Source of the DNA: Nibribacter roseus
Lineage (GTDB): Bacteria > Bacteroidota > Bacteroidia > Cytophagales > Hymenobacteraceae
Length of the DNA: 64,000 nucleotides
Reading direction: 5' to 3'
NCBI RefSeq assembly: GCF_042662225.1
Contig: NZ_JBHSYQ010000016.1
Coordinates: 1 to 64,000, forward strand
In this document: positions 25,621 through 33,750 of the stretch, in pieces
How the letters are laid out: the number at the start of each line of letters is the position of its first letter
Numbering within the stretch: the stretch's first letter is position 1
The notes under the pieces: generated by a model
Database searches by the model: none
Seen by the model: only the letters and a program-made list of their open reading frames with translations
What the model was told of the DNA's origin: nothing
Program-made: the position numbers and the translations under genes

Positions 25621-27543
25621 ATGTCATACCTCGTGATGGGTGTTTCAGGGAGTGGAAAAAGCACAGTGGGCATGTTACTGGCCCAGCAGTTGCAACTCCA
25701 CTTCATTGATGCCGATGACTACCACCCGCCCACCAGCGTTCAGAAAATGAGTGCAGGCATTCCGCTCACAGATGAGGACCGGCAGGATTGGCTTCAGCGA
25801 TTGAATCAGCTGCTGCAAGAGGCTGAAAACCTGGGGCAGGAAGTGGTGATGGCATGTTCGGCTTTGAAAGAAAGCTACCGTAATACATTGAACACGGGGC
25901 TGAAAAATCAGCTTAAAATTATTTACCTGCACGGAGAGGAAGAAGTACTAGAGCAAAGGCTAGGCAATCGTTCTGGTCACTTTATGCCTAAAATATTACT
26001 GACTTCCCAACTCCAGACACTGGAGGTGCCTAAAGATGCCCTTCACCTAAATGTTGTGCATACACCGCAGCAACTGGTTCAGCAAATCATACTAAACTTA
26101 ATTTCCATGAATACTACTTCTTCTAGTTCAGACACACAAAAAGCAGCTTTTGGTATTATTGGAATGGGAGTGATGGGGAAGAGCCTGGCGCTGAATTTAT
26201 CTGGTAAAGGAATTTCGGTAGCCGTTTATAACAGAACGGTGCCAGGAGTGGAGGAACAGGTGGCGGAGCGGTTTGCCGAAGAGAACGCAGAACAACCACT
26301 ATTACCTTTCTCTGATGCTGAAGCTTTTGTGCAGGCGCTGGAAAAACCAAGACGGATTTTATTCATGGTGAAAGCTGGGGCCGCAGTAGACGCGCTCTTG
26401 CAACAGTTTCAACCTTTGCTGGAGGCGGAAGATGTGATATTAGACGGAGGAAACTCCCATTATCATGACACCCAGCGAAGGGTGCAGGAAATGCAGGCTT
26501 TACACCTTCACTTTCTGGGTGTAGGTATATCTGGAGGAGAGGAAGGAGCGTTGAAAGGTCCTTCGTTAATGCCCGGTGGCCCGAAGGAGGGTTATACTCA
26601 AGTATCAGAAATTCTGGAGCAGATTGCAGCAAAAGACAAAGACGGGCTGCCATGTTGCGCCTATGTAGGTCCGGCGGGGGCAGGGCATTTTGTGAAGATG
26701 GTGCACAACGGTATTGAGTATGCTGAAATGCAGGCTTTGGCGGAAGTTTATCAGCTATTGCGCTTCCACCTGAATTTTTCTCCGGAGACCATTGTAGAAG
26801 AGCTCCAAAGCTGGCAGGAGAGTGGCTTAGGAAGTTATCTGCTGGAAATAACGATAGATATTCTAAAGAAGCAGGAAGCAGGAGGATTGCTTCTGGACAA
26901 GATTTTAGACGCCGCGGAGCAAAAAGGAACAGGGGGCTGGTCCACCACGGCGGCTTTGGAATTGGGTGCTTCTGTAGATCCTATTGCGGCTGCCGTTATG
27001 GCCAGGTATCTTTCGGCGCAAAAAAAGCAACGGGAAAAGGCTGCAGCATTGGTAGAGATAGAGCCAATGCAAATAGAGGGAGTTCCGTTACTGCATGCCC
27101 AGCAGCTCAAAAAGGGGTATGAAGCAGTACGGGTAGTAAACCACGCCATTGGTTTTGAGCTGATGAGACAGGCATCGGAGCAGTACGAGTGGGGATTAAA
27201 CCTGAGTGAAATTGCCCGAATCTGGACGAATGGCTGCATCATTCGTTCACAACTCATGGAGAGACTGGTAGGCATTCTGAAGACGGAGGTACCGCTGCTA
27301 CAGCATGATGAGGTTGTGTCTCAAATGAAAGAACTCTTGAACTCCTGGAAAGAGATAGTGGCTTCTGGGTTGAAGGCTAATGCTGCACTGCCTGTCTTTT
27401 CAGCAGGCTTAAACTATTATTTAGGTTATGTCACGGCACAGTCGCCTGCTAATTTAATTCAAGCCCAGCGAGATTATTTTGGAGCACATACTTTCAGAAG
27501 AGTAGACCAGCCCCTGGATAAATATTTTCATGTAGAGTGGTAG
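25621..27543 (+). CDS. Gluconokinase / 6-phosphogluconate dehydrogenase fusion
   Basis: One uninterrupted frame of 640 aa joins two consecutive enzymes. Residues 1-160 are a GntK-type gluconokinase (P-loop MGVSGSGKST, DADDYHPPTSVQKMSAGIPL). Residues from about 175 are a decarboxylating 6-phosphogluconate dehydrogenase: Rossmann GMGVMGKSLALNL, GGNSHYHDTQRR, GVGISGGEEGA, catalytic KMVHNGIEYAEMQ, and C-terminal FGAHTFRRVDQP. The fusion would take gluconate to ribulose-5-phosphate. A Ser-rich linker (MNTTSSSSD) separates the halves, and its ATG at 26107 could also start the second enzyme alone. The second half has the usual length. Confidence 0.9.
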   Translation: MSYLVMGVSGSGKSTVGMLLAQQLQLHFIDADDYHPPTSVQKMSAGIPLTDEDRQDWLQRLNQLLQEAENLGQEVVMACSALKESYRNTLNTGLKNQLKIIYLHGEEEVLEQRLGNRSGHFMPKILLTSQLQTLEVPKDALHLNVVHTPQQLVQQIILNLISMNTTSSSSDTQKAAFGIIGMGVMGKSLALNLSGKGISVAVYNRTVPGVEEQVAERFAEENAEQPLLPFSDAEAFVQALEKPRRILFMVKAGAAVDALLQQFQPLLEAEDVILDGGNSHYHDTQRRVQEMQALHLHFLGVGISGGEEGALKGPSLMPGGPKEGYTQVSEILEQIAAKDKDGLPCCAYVGPAGAGHFVKMVHNGIEYAEMQALAEVYQLLRFHLNFSPETIVEELQSWQESGLGSYLLEITIDILKKQEAGGLLLDKILDAAEQKGTGGWSTTAALELGASVDPIAAAVMARYLSAQKKQREKAAALVEIEPMQIEGVPLLHAQQLKKGYEAVRVVNHAIGFELMRQASEQYEWGLNLSEIARIWTNGCIIRSQLMERLVGILKTEVPLLQHDEVVSQMKELLNSWKEIVASGLKANAALPVFSAGLNYYLGYVTAQSPANLIQAQRDYFGAHTFRRVDQPLDKYFHVEW

Positions 27544-27553
27544 CCGTTACGCA

Positions 27554-27591
27554 TTGCAAGCGGTGAAGGACATTATTCCGGCTATCTTTGC
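27554..27591 (+). promoter_or_regulatory. Bacteroidota-type promoter of the rhlE-like gene
   Basis: TATCTTTGC (27583-27591) matches the -7 box TAnnTTTG. TTGC at 27554 stands where the -33 box is expected. The start codon is at 27622. Confidence 0.5.
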
Positions 27592-27621
27592 ACCTTCCAT
27601 TCATTCTTCAAACCATTTAAT

Positions 27622-28767
27622 ATGTCTTTCTCGTCTCTTGGTTTATCGGTGTCCGTGGTAAAAGCGGTGGAAGCACTACAGTATACAGCTCCCACACCTA
27701 TTCAACTAGCGGCTATTCCGGAGGTGCTGAAGGGGAAAGATGTATTAGGTATTGCGCAGACAGGCTCAGGGAAAACAGCAGCTTATGCCTTGCCTATTTT
27801 AGATAAAACTCAAACCAACCGAGCCTTTCGTAACCGATATGTAAAGACGTTGGTGCTGGTGCCCACAAGGGAATTAGCGCTACAGGTATCAGAAGTGTTC
27901 CTTTCATTTAGCGCGCATATTCCTATAAAAATGAAGACTCTGGCTGTGTACGGAGGGGTTTCTATTAATCCGCAAATGATGAAACTACAGGGAACGGATA
28001 TACTGGTGGCTACACCAGGCCGCTTATTGGATCTGGTAGAATCAAAGGCTGTGCATTTGTCAGAGGTGGACACGTTGGTGTTAGATGAGGCTGACAAAAT
28101 GCTGAACATGGGGTTTGAAGAAGAAATGCGGCAGATTTTGTCTCTTCTGCCAAAGCAGCGGCAAAATCTTCTTTTCTCGGCCACGCTAGACCAAAAGGTG
28201 AAAGCAATTCACGATTCGTTGTTAAGAGACCCTGTTACGGTAGAGGTAAAGCCCGAGGATGCCACAGTTTCTGATTTAATTTCTGAACAGGCTTATTTGG
28301 TAGATACCGAACGGAAAGGTCCTTTCTTACGCTACCTGATCAAGCAAAAAAATATGCAGCAGGTACTGGTATTTGTTTCGGCCACCAAACGGGCAGATCA
28401 TTTGGTAACGAAGCTGAACAACAATGGCATAAAGGCAGTGGCGCTGCACAGTGGCAAAAGCCAAGGTGCGCGTACCGAAGCACTGGCATCCTTCAGGAAG
28501 GGTAAAACACCAGTTCTGGTGGCTACGGATTTAGCTGCCCGTGGCATTGATATACAGTTTCTGCCCTTTGTAATTAACTACGACTTGCCCCGATCATCTA
28601 AAGATTACATCCACCGGATCGGACGTACAGGTAGGGCTGAATCTGCGGGTGAGGCTCTTACACTAGTCACGCCAGAAGATGCCCATCATTTCAAAATCAT
28701 ACAGAAGCAGACCAAAAGAGTTATTCCTACCCAAGAAACAAGTGAGATAGATTTGAAAGGATTTTAA
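27622..28767 (+). CDS. rhlE: DEAD-box RNA helicase, RhlE-like
   Basis: ATP-dependent RNA helicase core of 381 aa with almost no C-terminal extension. Q-motif (FSSLGLS...PTPIQ), I AQTGSGKT, Ia PTRELA, Ib TPGR, II DEAD, III SAT, V ARGIDI and VI HRIGRTGR are all intact. Likely roles are ribosome assembly and RNA turnover. Lone gene with a promoter matching the host type and a very strong terminator. Confidence 0.92.
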   Translation: MSFSSLGLSVSVVKAVEALQYTAPTPIQLAAIPEVLKGKDVLGIAQTGSGKTAAYALPILDKTQTNRAFRNRYVKTLVLVPTRELALQVSEVFLSFSAHIPIKMKTLAVYGGVSINPQMMKLQGTDILVATPGRLLDLVESKAVHLSEVDTLVLDEADKMLNMGFEEEMRQILSLLPKQRQNLLFSATLDQKVKAIHDSLLRDPVTVEVKPEDATVSDLISEQAYLVDTERKGPFLRYLIKQKNMQQVLVFVSATKRADHLVTKLNNNGIKAVALHSGKSQGARTEALASFRKGKTPVLVATDLAARGIDIQFLPFVINYDLPRSSKDYIHRIGRTGRAESAGEALTLVTPEDAHHFKIIQKQTKRVIPTQETSEIDLKGF

Positions 28768-28770
28768 CTA

Positions 28771-28820
28771 AGAAGGCGTTTTGGGGCTGTTTTAACAAAA
28801 ACAGCCCCAAAACGCCTTCT
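28771..28820. terminator. Perfect 23-bp terminator hairpin, bidirectional
   Basis: AGAAGGCGTTTTGGGGCTG plus TTTT pairs without mismatch to 28798-28820 around a 4-nt loop. The centre GGGGCTGTTTT/AAAACAGCCCC is the core of the dispersed repeat family. It separates the convergent helicase and SDR genes. Confidence 0.85.
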
Positions 28821-28840
28821 TAAAATAAACTAAAATGCTG

Positions 28841-29557
28841 CTATGGGTTGGTTGACCAAATCCCCGCATCTTTTATAAAAACCCTTCGGTTCAGTTTGAG
28901 CTGGCACACCAAGAATTCAGCAAAGTCCTCAGGCTGCATTACTTTTTCAGGGTTGCCGTCCGTTAATTTTAACTCAACCGCCAGATCAGTAGCCACCGTA
29001 CTGGGGGTGAGTGAGGTAACCCGTATGTTGTGTTTCCGGACCTCCTGCATCAATGACTCAGTCATACCTATCAACCCGAACTTTGAGGCGCTGTAGGCAC
29101 TGGTGACGGCAGCCCCACGTTGACCGGCTGTTGAAGAGATGTTCAATATATCACCGGTCTTTTTAGAGATCATGCTTGGCAACACGGCTCTGGTGACATA
29201 GTAGGGGCCCAGTAAGTTTACCTTTATAATACGCTCCCATTCTTCGGGTTCTAAATCCAAGAACTTCCCAAAGGCGGCTGTTCCTGCGTTATTGATCAGA
29301 ATGTCAATAAACCCTAAATCTAGTTGAACTTGCTCAACAGCCTCGTTCACACTGTTGATGTCAGTAACGTCAGCCGTCACCACGCATGTTTCAACCCCAA
29401 AAGCCTCTATCTCAGCTGCTACCTTCTGTAAGTCTTTTTCGGTACGGGCTAGTAAGGCGGTATTGACGCCCTCTTTGGCCAGTGCCAGGGCTACAGCCCT
29501 TCCAATCCCCTTGCCGGCACCCGTTATCAGTGCCGTTTTACCTTTCAATGATTCCAT
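28841..29557 (-). CDS. Short-chain dehydrogenase/reductase, FabG-like
   Basis: NAD(P)-dependent oxidoreductase of 238 aa. The cofactor motif TGAGKGIG is at about 12-19, NNAGTAAFGKF follows at about 90, and the catalytic Ser and Y-x-x-x-K are in SSTAGQRG...AYSASKFG. It resembles 3-ketoacyl-ACP reductase but, as a lone gene, its substrate is unknown. Confidence 0.88.
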   Translation of the reverse strand: MESLKGKTALITGAGKGIGRAVALALAKEGVNTALLARTEKDLQKVAAEIEAFGVETCVVTADVTDINSVNEAVEQVQLDLGFIDILINNAGTAAFGKFLDLEPEEWERIIKVNLLGPYYVTRAVLPSMISKKTGDILNISSTAGQRGAAVTSAYSASKFGLIGMTESLMQEVRKHNIRVTSLTPSTVATDLAVELKLTDGNPEKVMQPEDFAEFLVCQLKLNRRVFIKDAGIWSTNP

Positions 29558-29770
29558 AGTCTCTTTGTTTTAAAATTCAAAACTAGCAGGCACAGGGGTA
29601 GTTCTTTGTATGTTCAAGGTATCCTATACCATACTTGCTTGCTTCTACTTTACTAACGGAAAATTTTTAGCAGTGTTAACCTTATGATAATAAGTAGAAA
29701 AGACTGGCATGGCTTCTTTTTCTGAAACCAAGCTTACTCAGTAGCGAGCTGAGAAGCCGCTCTGTCAAAT

Positions 29771-29808
29771 CTGTTTTGAGGCTAATTTTAGAAAAACAGG
29801 TGAAAAAG
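29771..29808. repeat. Dispersed palindromic repeat, copy 10
   Basis: CTGTTTTGAGGCTAA, TTTTAGAAAAACAGG and TGAAAAAG in order. Confidence 0.5.
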
Positions 29809-29822
29809 GCAGTTTATATGTC

Positions 29823-29840
29823 AAGGTTTGTACCTTTGGG
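29823..29840 (+). promoter_or_regulatory. Possible promoter of the rsbQ-like gene
   Basis: TACCTTTGG at 29831-29839 fits the TAnnTTTG -7 box. The start codon is 50 bp downstream. The -33 box is not distinct. Confidence 0.4.
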
Positions 29841-29888
29841 TTAATTCAGATATTGTTGTTTGAATTTGATTCATAATTTACCCCAACT

Positions 29889-30677
29889 ATGAAGGCAATA
29901 GAAAGAAACAACGTTACAATCAAAGGCAAGGGCACCACACCTATCATATTTGCCCACGGATATGGCTGTGACCAGAACATGTGGCGCTATATTACCCCTG
30001 CGTTTGAAGAAGATTACAAAATCATTTTGTTTGACCACGTAGGCTTTGGTAACTCAGACACGTCTGCCTACACCTTAGAAAGGTATTCCTCTTTACAGTC
30101 TTATGCCGTAGATGTGCTGGAGATATGTGAGGAGCTTAACTTGGACAAGGTGATTTTTGTTGGCCACTCGGTTAGCAGCATGATAGGCGTTCTGGCTTCT
30201 GTTCTTGACCCCGAAAGGTTTTCTAAATTAGTTCTGATTGGTCCTTCTCCAAGGTATACCAATGACGACGAATATATTGGAGGCTTCACGCAGGAAGGTA
30301 TAAACGGGCTGCTGGAGTCTTTAGACAGTGATTACCTGCAGTGGTCGCACGCTATTGCACCAGTGATCATGGGTAATCCCGAAAAACCAGAGCTGGGGCA
30401 GGAATTAGCCCAAAGCTTCTGCCGCAGCAATGAAACGGTAGCCAAAGATTTTGCCCGTATCACGTTTTTGTCAGATAACAGAGAAGACCTGCAGAACCTT
30501 AAAACGGAAGCTCTTATTCTTCAGTGCTCAGAAGATGTCATCGCTCCTATGGAAGTGGGAGAATACATGCACCGAGAATTAACTAACAGTAAACTGGTGG
30601 TACTGAATGCCACTGGGCACTGCCCCAATCTAAGTGCACCAGAAGAGACAATAAAGGCCATGAAAGCTTTTTTGTAA
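29889..30677 (+). CDS. rsbQ: RsbQ-like alpha/beta hydrolase
   Basis: Protein of 262 aa closely resembling RsbQ: FAHGYGCDQNMWRYI (oxyanion region), nucleophile elbow GHSVSS (Ser near 96), CSEDVIAP with the acid, and GHCPNLSAP with the histidine. In Bacillus subtilis RsbQ works with the PAS-phosphatase RsbP in energy-stress sensing, probably by processing a small hydrophobic ligand. No RsbP partner is adjacent here, only a small SpoIIAA-like gene. Confidence 0.85.
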   Translation: MKAIERNNVTIKGKGTTPIIFAHGYGCDQNMWRYITPAFEEDYKIILFDHVGFGNSDTSAYTLERYSSLQSYAVDVLEICEELNLDKVIFVGHSVSSMIGVLASVLDPERFSKLVLIGPSPRYTNDDEYIGGFTQEGINGLLESLDSDYLQWSHAIAPVIMGNPEKPELGQELAQSFCRSNETVAKDFARITFLSDNREDLQNLKTEALILQCSEDVIAPMEVGEYMHRELTNSKLVVLNATGHCPNLSAPEETIKAMKAFL

Positions 30678-30698
30678 AGCATTCGTAAAGGTTCTTTT

Positions 30699-31145
30699 TT
30701 GAAAATTATAACAACATCTGGAATTGTGCTAAAAGAAAAGAGGGAGCTTAAGAAAGCATCAGGTGATGTGTTTTTTGAAGCCTATTATGACACCACCAAC
30801 CATTATATTTTCTGCAGCTGGATAGGTATACAGTCTTTGGAAACAGTTATGATGGGCGGAGGTCTGCTTCTCTCTATTCTGCAGGAACGGCCCTGCGCTG
30901 GCCTGCTCAACAGTAACTTAGAATTAATTGGGCCCTGGGAAGTAGCCGTGCCTTATCTTACAAAAAAATGGGGACCCAAGGCGAAAGAATTAGGATTGCA
31001 ATATTTTGCACATGTTCTCTCGCCAGGCATTTTTGGGCAAAGATCTTACAAGGTATTTAGAGAGGAAGCAAAAGGTATTTTGCGGGTAAAAGCTTTTCAA
31101 GATGTAGAAACTGCCGAAGATTGGTTGTTACTTCACCTAGGTTGA
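30699..31145 (+). CDS. SpoIIAA/STAS-like small protein
   Basis: Protein of 148 aa starting at TTG 30699, 21 bp after rsbQ, so the two may be one transcript. It shows the layout of a group of small Bacteroidota proteins with a SpoIIAA-like fold: an early YDTTNHYIFCSWIG strand, a mid-protein AGLLNSNLELIGPWE strand, and a C-terminal VETAEDWLLLHLG helix. Similar proteins occur at 45,104 and 53,878. Function unknown; assignment rests on pattern only. Confidence 0.55.
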   Translation: MKIITTSGIVLKEKRELKKASGDVFFEAYYDTTNHYIFCSWIGIQSLETVMMGGGLLLSILQERPCAGLLNSNLELIGPWEVAVPYLTKKWGPKAKELGLQYFAHVLSPGIFGQRSYKVFREEAKGILRVKAFQDVETAEDWLLLHLG

Positions 31146-31172
31146 CCAACTCTTGCTTTTACTGCAGAACAA

Positions 31173-31236
31173 AAGAACGAAGCTCTGTTTTTAGCCTCTT
31201 TTCTGAAAAAGAGACTAAAAACAGAACTTCGTTCTT
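31173..31236. terminator. Extended palindrome built on the dispersed repeat
   Basis: AAGAACGAAGCTCTGTTTTT and its near-complement flank the repeat core (CTGTTTTTAGCCTC / GAGACTAAAAACAG, 31185-31224). It separates two convergent genes and is a good bidirectional terminator. Confidence 0.75.
31185..31224. repeat. Dispersed palindromic repeat, copy 11
   Basis: CTGTTTTTAGCCTC, TTTTCTGAAAAA, GAGACTAAAAACAG; one of the best-preserved copies. Confidence 0.7.
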
Positions 31237-31250
31237 AATGGAAATAGAAA

Positions 31251-32030
31251 TTACCGCTGAAAAGCCTGCACAGGATTTTTCTTTGTAATCAATTCTATCC
31301 CTTTGCCTTTCTTGCCTTTTTTATTTGTGAACTGCAGTTTTACTATTCCGTTTTCAGTAGAATAATACTCTTCTACCTGGTACACATCTTCTATGTTAAC
31401 TCCCATAGTGTTCAGTTTGATGATATATTGGTAGGAGATACGGTAGGAGTCAAAGGTACCGGCGGGGGTAGTAATTTGTTGTTTCCCTTCCACTTTACGG
31501 TTTATGGCTGACATTTGTAAGTGGGTGATATCAGAAACAGAATTCCTGACCCTCACCAAAAGCTTTCCATCTGGTAACTTCTGGCCCACCTCCATTTGGT
31601 GTGGGTACGCCAAATCTGTCGGGGTGTACTCTAATTCTTTTCCGCTAAAAGTTTTCTGTGCCTGTTCCCTTAAAAGGAGTATGGCATCTAAATAAACGGT
31701 GTCTCCTTTACAGCGTATGGTAAACTCCTCCGCTGTCTCTGGTCTTTTCTTGTTGTTGATTCTGGCAGATTTGACGGTAGTCACAAACTCCCCTTCAGGT
31801 GTCATTGCCTGCTGCATCACCTTGTTGCTCAGAGTTCCGTCGTTCTTGCCTCTGTCTGTTACCTGGTAAACAAATTCCGTGTTTTTTGTTAAACCCATTG
31901 GGTGGTTACAATCTTGAACAAGTGCAGAATCAAGATTTGAGACAGTATTTTGTGCACGCACGGCATCAGGATTAAATACTGTTGACCCTAAACCGGCTAT
32001 AAGGTAAATTGTATAAAGTTTTGTTTTCAT
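31251..32030 (-). CDS. Exported DUF3108/TapB-like protein
   Basis: Secreted or periplasmic beta-rich protein, 259 aa from ATG 32030 (MKTKLYTIYLIAGLGSTVF), with a signal peptide ending near AVRAQ. The middle and end show the features of TapB/DUF3108-type proteins (VGQKLPDGKLLVRVRN, ITTPAGTFDSYRISYQY, VYQVEEYYSTENGIVKLQ), which are lipocalin-like barrels of unknown function. The C-terminus is basic (KKGKKGKG). Confidence 0.6.
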   Translation of the reverse strand: MKTKLYTIYLIAGLGSTVFNPDAVRAQNTVSNLDSALVQDCNHPMGLTKNTEFVYQVTDRGKNDGTLSNKVMQQAMTPEGEFVTTVKSARINNKKRPETAEEFTIRCKGDTVYLDAILLLREQAQKTFSGKELEYTPTDLAYPHQMEVGQKLPDGKLLVRVRNSVSDITHLQMSAINRKVEGKQQITTPAGTFDSYRISYQYIIKLNTMGVNIEDVYQVEEYYSTENGIVKLQFTNKKGKKGKGIELITKKNPVQAFQR

Positions 32031-32178
32031 GTTGTAGGCCACTGCTAGCATTGGCAATAAGGTTGGTATCTATACGTATTAGGGTAGGGTAGAGATATGT
32101 CTGTTTTTGTACTTCACTCATATCTAAAAACTGACAGCTTTACTTATCGTAAGTAGAAGGCACAAAACGTATTTAAAA

Positions 32179-32379
32179 ATGGAAAACGCAAACAAGCCGG
32201 TTCATAGCTTAGAAGATTTAGCTTCTTTGCTCATGGAAAAACTAAAGTCTGAACAAACTGACCTGACCCTGGACTTTCAAGACATGCAGGTGCAGGGGCC
32301 AGGACCACAGGGAGCCCCTGGTCAGTGGCGGATTAACGGCAAAGTAAGCCTAAAGGCTAAATCAAACCAGAAAGGGTAG
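32179..32379 (+). CDS. Small hypothetical protein, 66 aa
   Basis: Starts MENANKPVHSLEDLASLLME. A helical N-terminus is followed by a Gly/Pro-rich turn (VQGPGPQGAPGQW) and a basic end. It sits 4 bp before the next gene, with which it surely forms an operon. No family recognised. Confidence 0.5.
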   Translation: MENANKPVHSLEDLASLLMEKLKSEQTDLTLDFQDMQVQGPGPQGAPGQWRINGKVSLKAKSNQKG

Positions 32380-32383
32380 AGGC

Positions 32384-32728
32384 ATGGGGCAATTTCCGTT
32401 TGAAATATCTGCTCAGCTGGTACTGACCGTGCAGCAAGACAATGTGCTGGTGGTGGCCGAAGAAAACTACGTGATTATTAATTTTAAAGATCACGCTATG
32501 TTGGAACGGGTCATGCAGAACGTATTGCCTTCATCTTCTGGCGGTGGCGGCGGTGGCATTATGGCAAGCATAGAAAAGGTCAGAGGCATGAGTAGCAAAC
32601 TAATGGAGGCGGGCATTGTGATAGATGTGCGGGTAAATAATAAAACCTATGTGCAGCTAGGTACTTCCGCTACTCCTAAAATCACTGCCAGTGCTGTTAT
32701 GGGTAAAGTTAGCTCCTGGTTTAAATAG
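32384..32728 (+). CDS. Small hypothetical protein, 114 aa
   Basis: Starts ATG 32384. It has a glycine run (SSSGGGGGG near residue 52) between two strand-rich parts, and no signal or membrane segment. The two halves share the theme 'strand, charged helix', and the C-terminal half ends VMGKVSSWFK. Partner of the 66-aa gene. Function unknown. Confidence 0.5.
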   Translation: MGQFPFEISAQLVLTVQQDNVLVVAEENYVIINFKDHAMLERVMQNVLPSSSGGGGGGIMASIEKVRGMSSKLMEAGIVIDVRVNNKTYVQLGTSATPKITASAVMGKVSSWFK

Positions 32729-32914
32729 CGCGGCAAGCTTGATTAATGAGCTGTAACTGCTTGATGCAACGTCAATTGTTTTTTTTGCATCTTTCGGCTT
32801 GTAAGGCTAAACATTATTCTGTTGAGGGGGTATTACTAAAAATACACACAGCAGCCAGGGATAGGAATCAAATTGGTGTAGAGATGGGATTTAGAGTAGT
32901 AGATATAGGGTAAC

Positions 32915-33547
32915 ATGAAATCTGAAAACCAAAATAAAATAGACATAGGCAAGTTTTCCAGCTTTGAACGCATGGAGAAAGTGCCTCCGCTTAAAATGAT
33001 TTTGTACTGCAGCATGGTGGGCATGAGCGTGCTGTTTCTGATACTGGTCTTCATGTTTCTGAAGAATTTACCGGCAACTTCGGGAGAGGCCATGCTTACT
33101 ATGCCCAAGCTGTTCTCGGTAAGTACAGTCTTGATTTTAATAAGCGGCTTTTTTATTCACCGTATTCCGGAATTCTATAAGCAGGACGAGCTGCGGAATA
33201 TGAACGTGCACTTGATTTGGGCGCTGGGTTTAGGCGCAGCCTTTGCTTTCTCTCAGGTGGTGGCCTGGAACGAATTAATCTCTACAAAAGTGGAGCTGGC
33301 AGAAAATTCTTCTGGTATGGTGCTGTTCTTGTTGTCTGCCCTGCATTTGCTGCACGTTGCCGGGGGCATTGCCTTCTCTTCGTTTTTGTACCTGAAATCT
33401 AAAAGAGCGGCTTCTGACCCTGTCAGAACCCTTATTTATATCAGAGATCCCTTTCGGAACATGCAAATAGAGATGCTCCGAAGTTACTGGCATTTCTTAG
33501 GCGCACTATGGCTCAGCCTCTATTTCATATTCCTTTTCTCTATTTAA
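32915..33547 (+). CDS. Orphan cytochrome c oxidase subunit III-like protein
   Basis: Membrane protein of 210 aa of the heme-copper oxidase subunit III family. Five to six hydrophobic segments are visible: MILYCSMVGMSVLFLILVFMF, LFSVSTVLILISGFF, HLIWALGLGAAFAFSQVVAW, GMVLFLLSALHLLHVAGGIAF, and the diagnostic C-terminal YWHFLGALWLSLYFIFLF. There are no oxidase subunit I, II or assembly genes near, so it may belong to a distant complex or be a paralogue. Confidence 0.75.
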   Translation: MKSENQNKIDIGKFSSFERMEKVPPLKMILYCSMVGMSVLFLILVFMFLKNLPATSGEAMLTMPKLFSVSTVLILISGFFIHRIPEFYKQDELRNMNVHLIWALGLGAAFAFSQVVAWNELISTKVELAENSSGMVLFLLSALHLLHVAGGIAFSSFLYLKSKRAASDPVRTLIYIRDPFRNMQIEMLRSYWHFLGALWLSLYFIFLFSI

Positions 33548-33609
33548 TGAGTGAATTTGAGAATGATGGAATGAGAGAATGATCGAAAGTCAAAAAAAGT
33601 GTTTTTGCC

Positions 33610-33638
33610 CTGTTTTTGTAAAAATAGCTTAAAAACAG
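33610..33638. repeat. Dispersed palindromic repeat, copy 12
   Basis: CTGTTTTTGTAAAAATAGC then TTAAAAACAG; a shortened copy next to a terminator. Confidence 0.5.
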
Positions 33639-33684
33639 AAGGCTGGTCTTGAAGAAACATCTTCAAGACCAGCCTTCTGTTTTT
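33631..33684. terminator. Perfect 24-bp terminator hairpin, bidirectional
   Basis: AAAAACAGAAGGCTGGTCTT plus GAAG at 33631-33654 pairs completely with 33661-33684 around loop AAACAT; T-runs on both strands. It separates the oxidase-subunit gene from the convergent gene at 33751. Confidence 0.85.
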
Positions 33685-33750
33685 TAATCTCTTCTAATTT
33701 AGCGCATAAAAAAATCACCCATTCACACACTCACTCCTTCACTCATAAAT

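Larger units (their letters stand above)
29558..29888. other. Divergent intergenic region
   Basis: Between the SDR gene (minus) and the RsbQ-like gene (plus). It holds a copy of the dispersed repeat (29771) and a promoter-like TACCTTTGG at 29831. Nothing else was recognised. Confidence 0.5.

Noticed and set aside
26101..26110. Frameshift or stop between gluconokinase and dehydrogenase
   Set aside because: The frame is continuous and both domains keep full motifs, so a fusion is the simpler reading.
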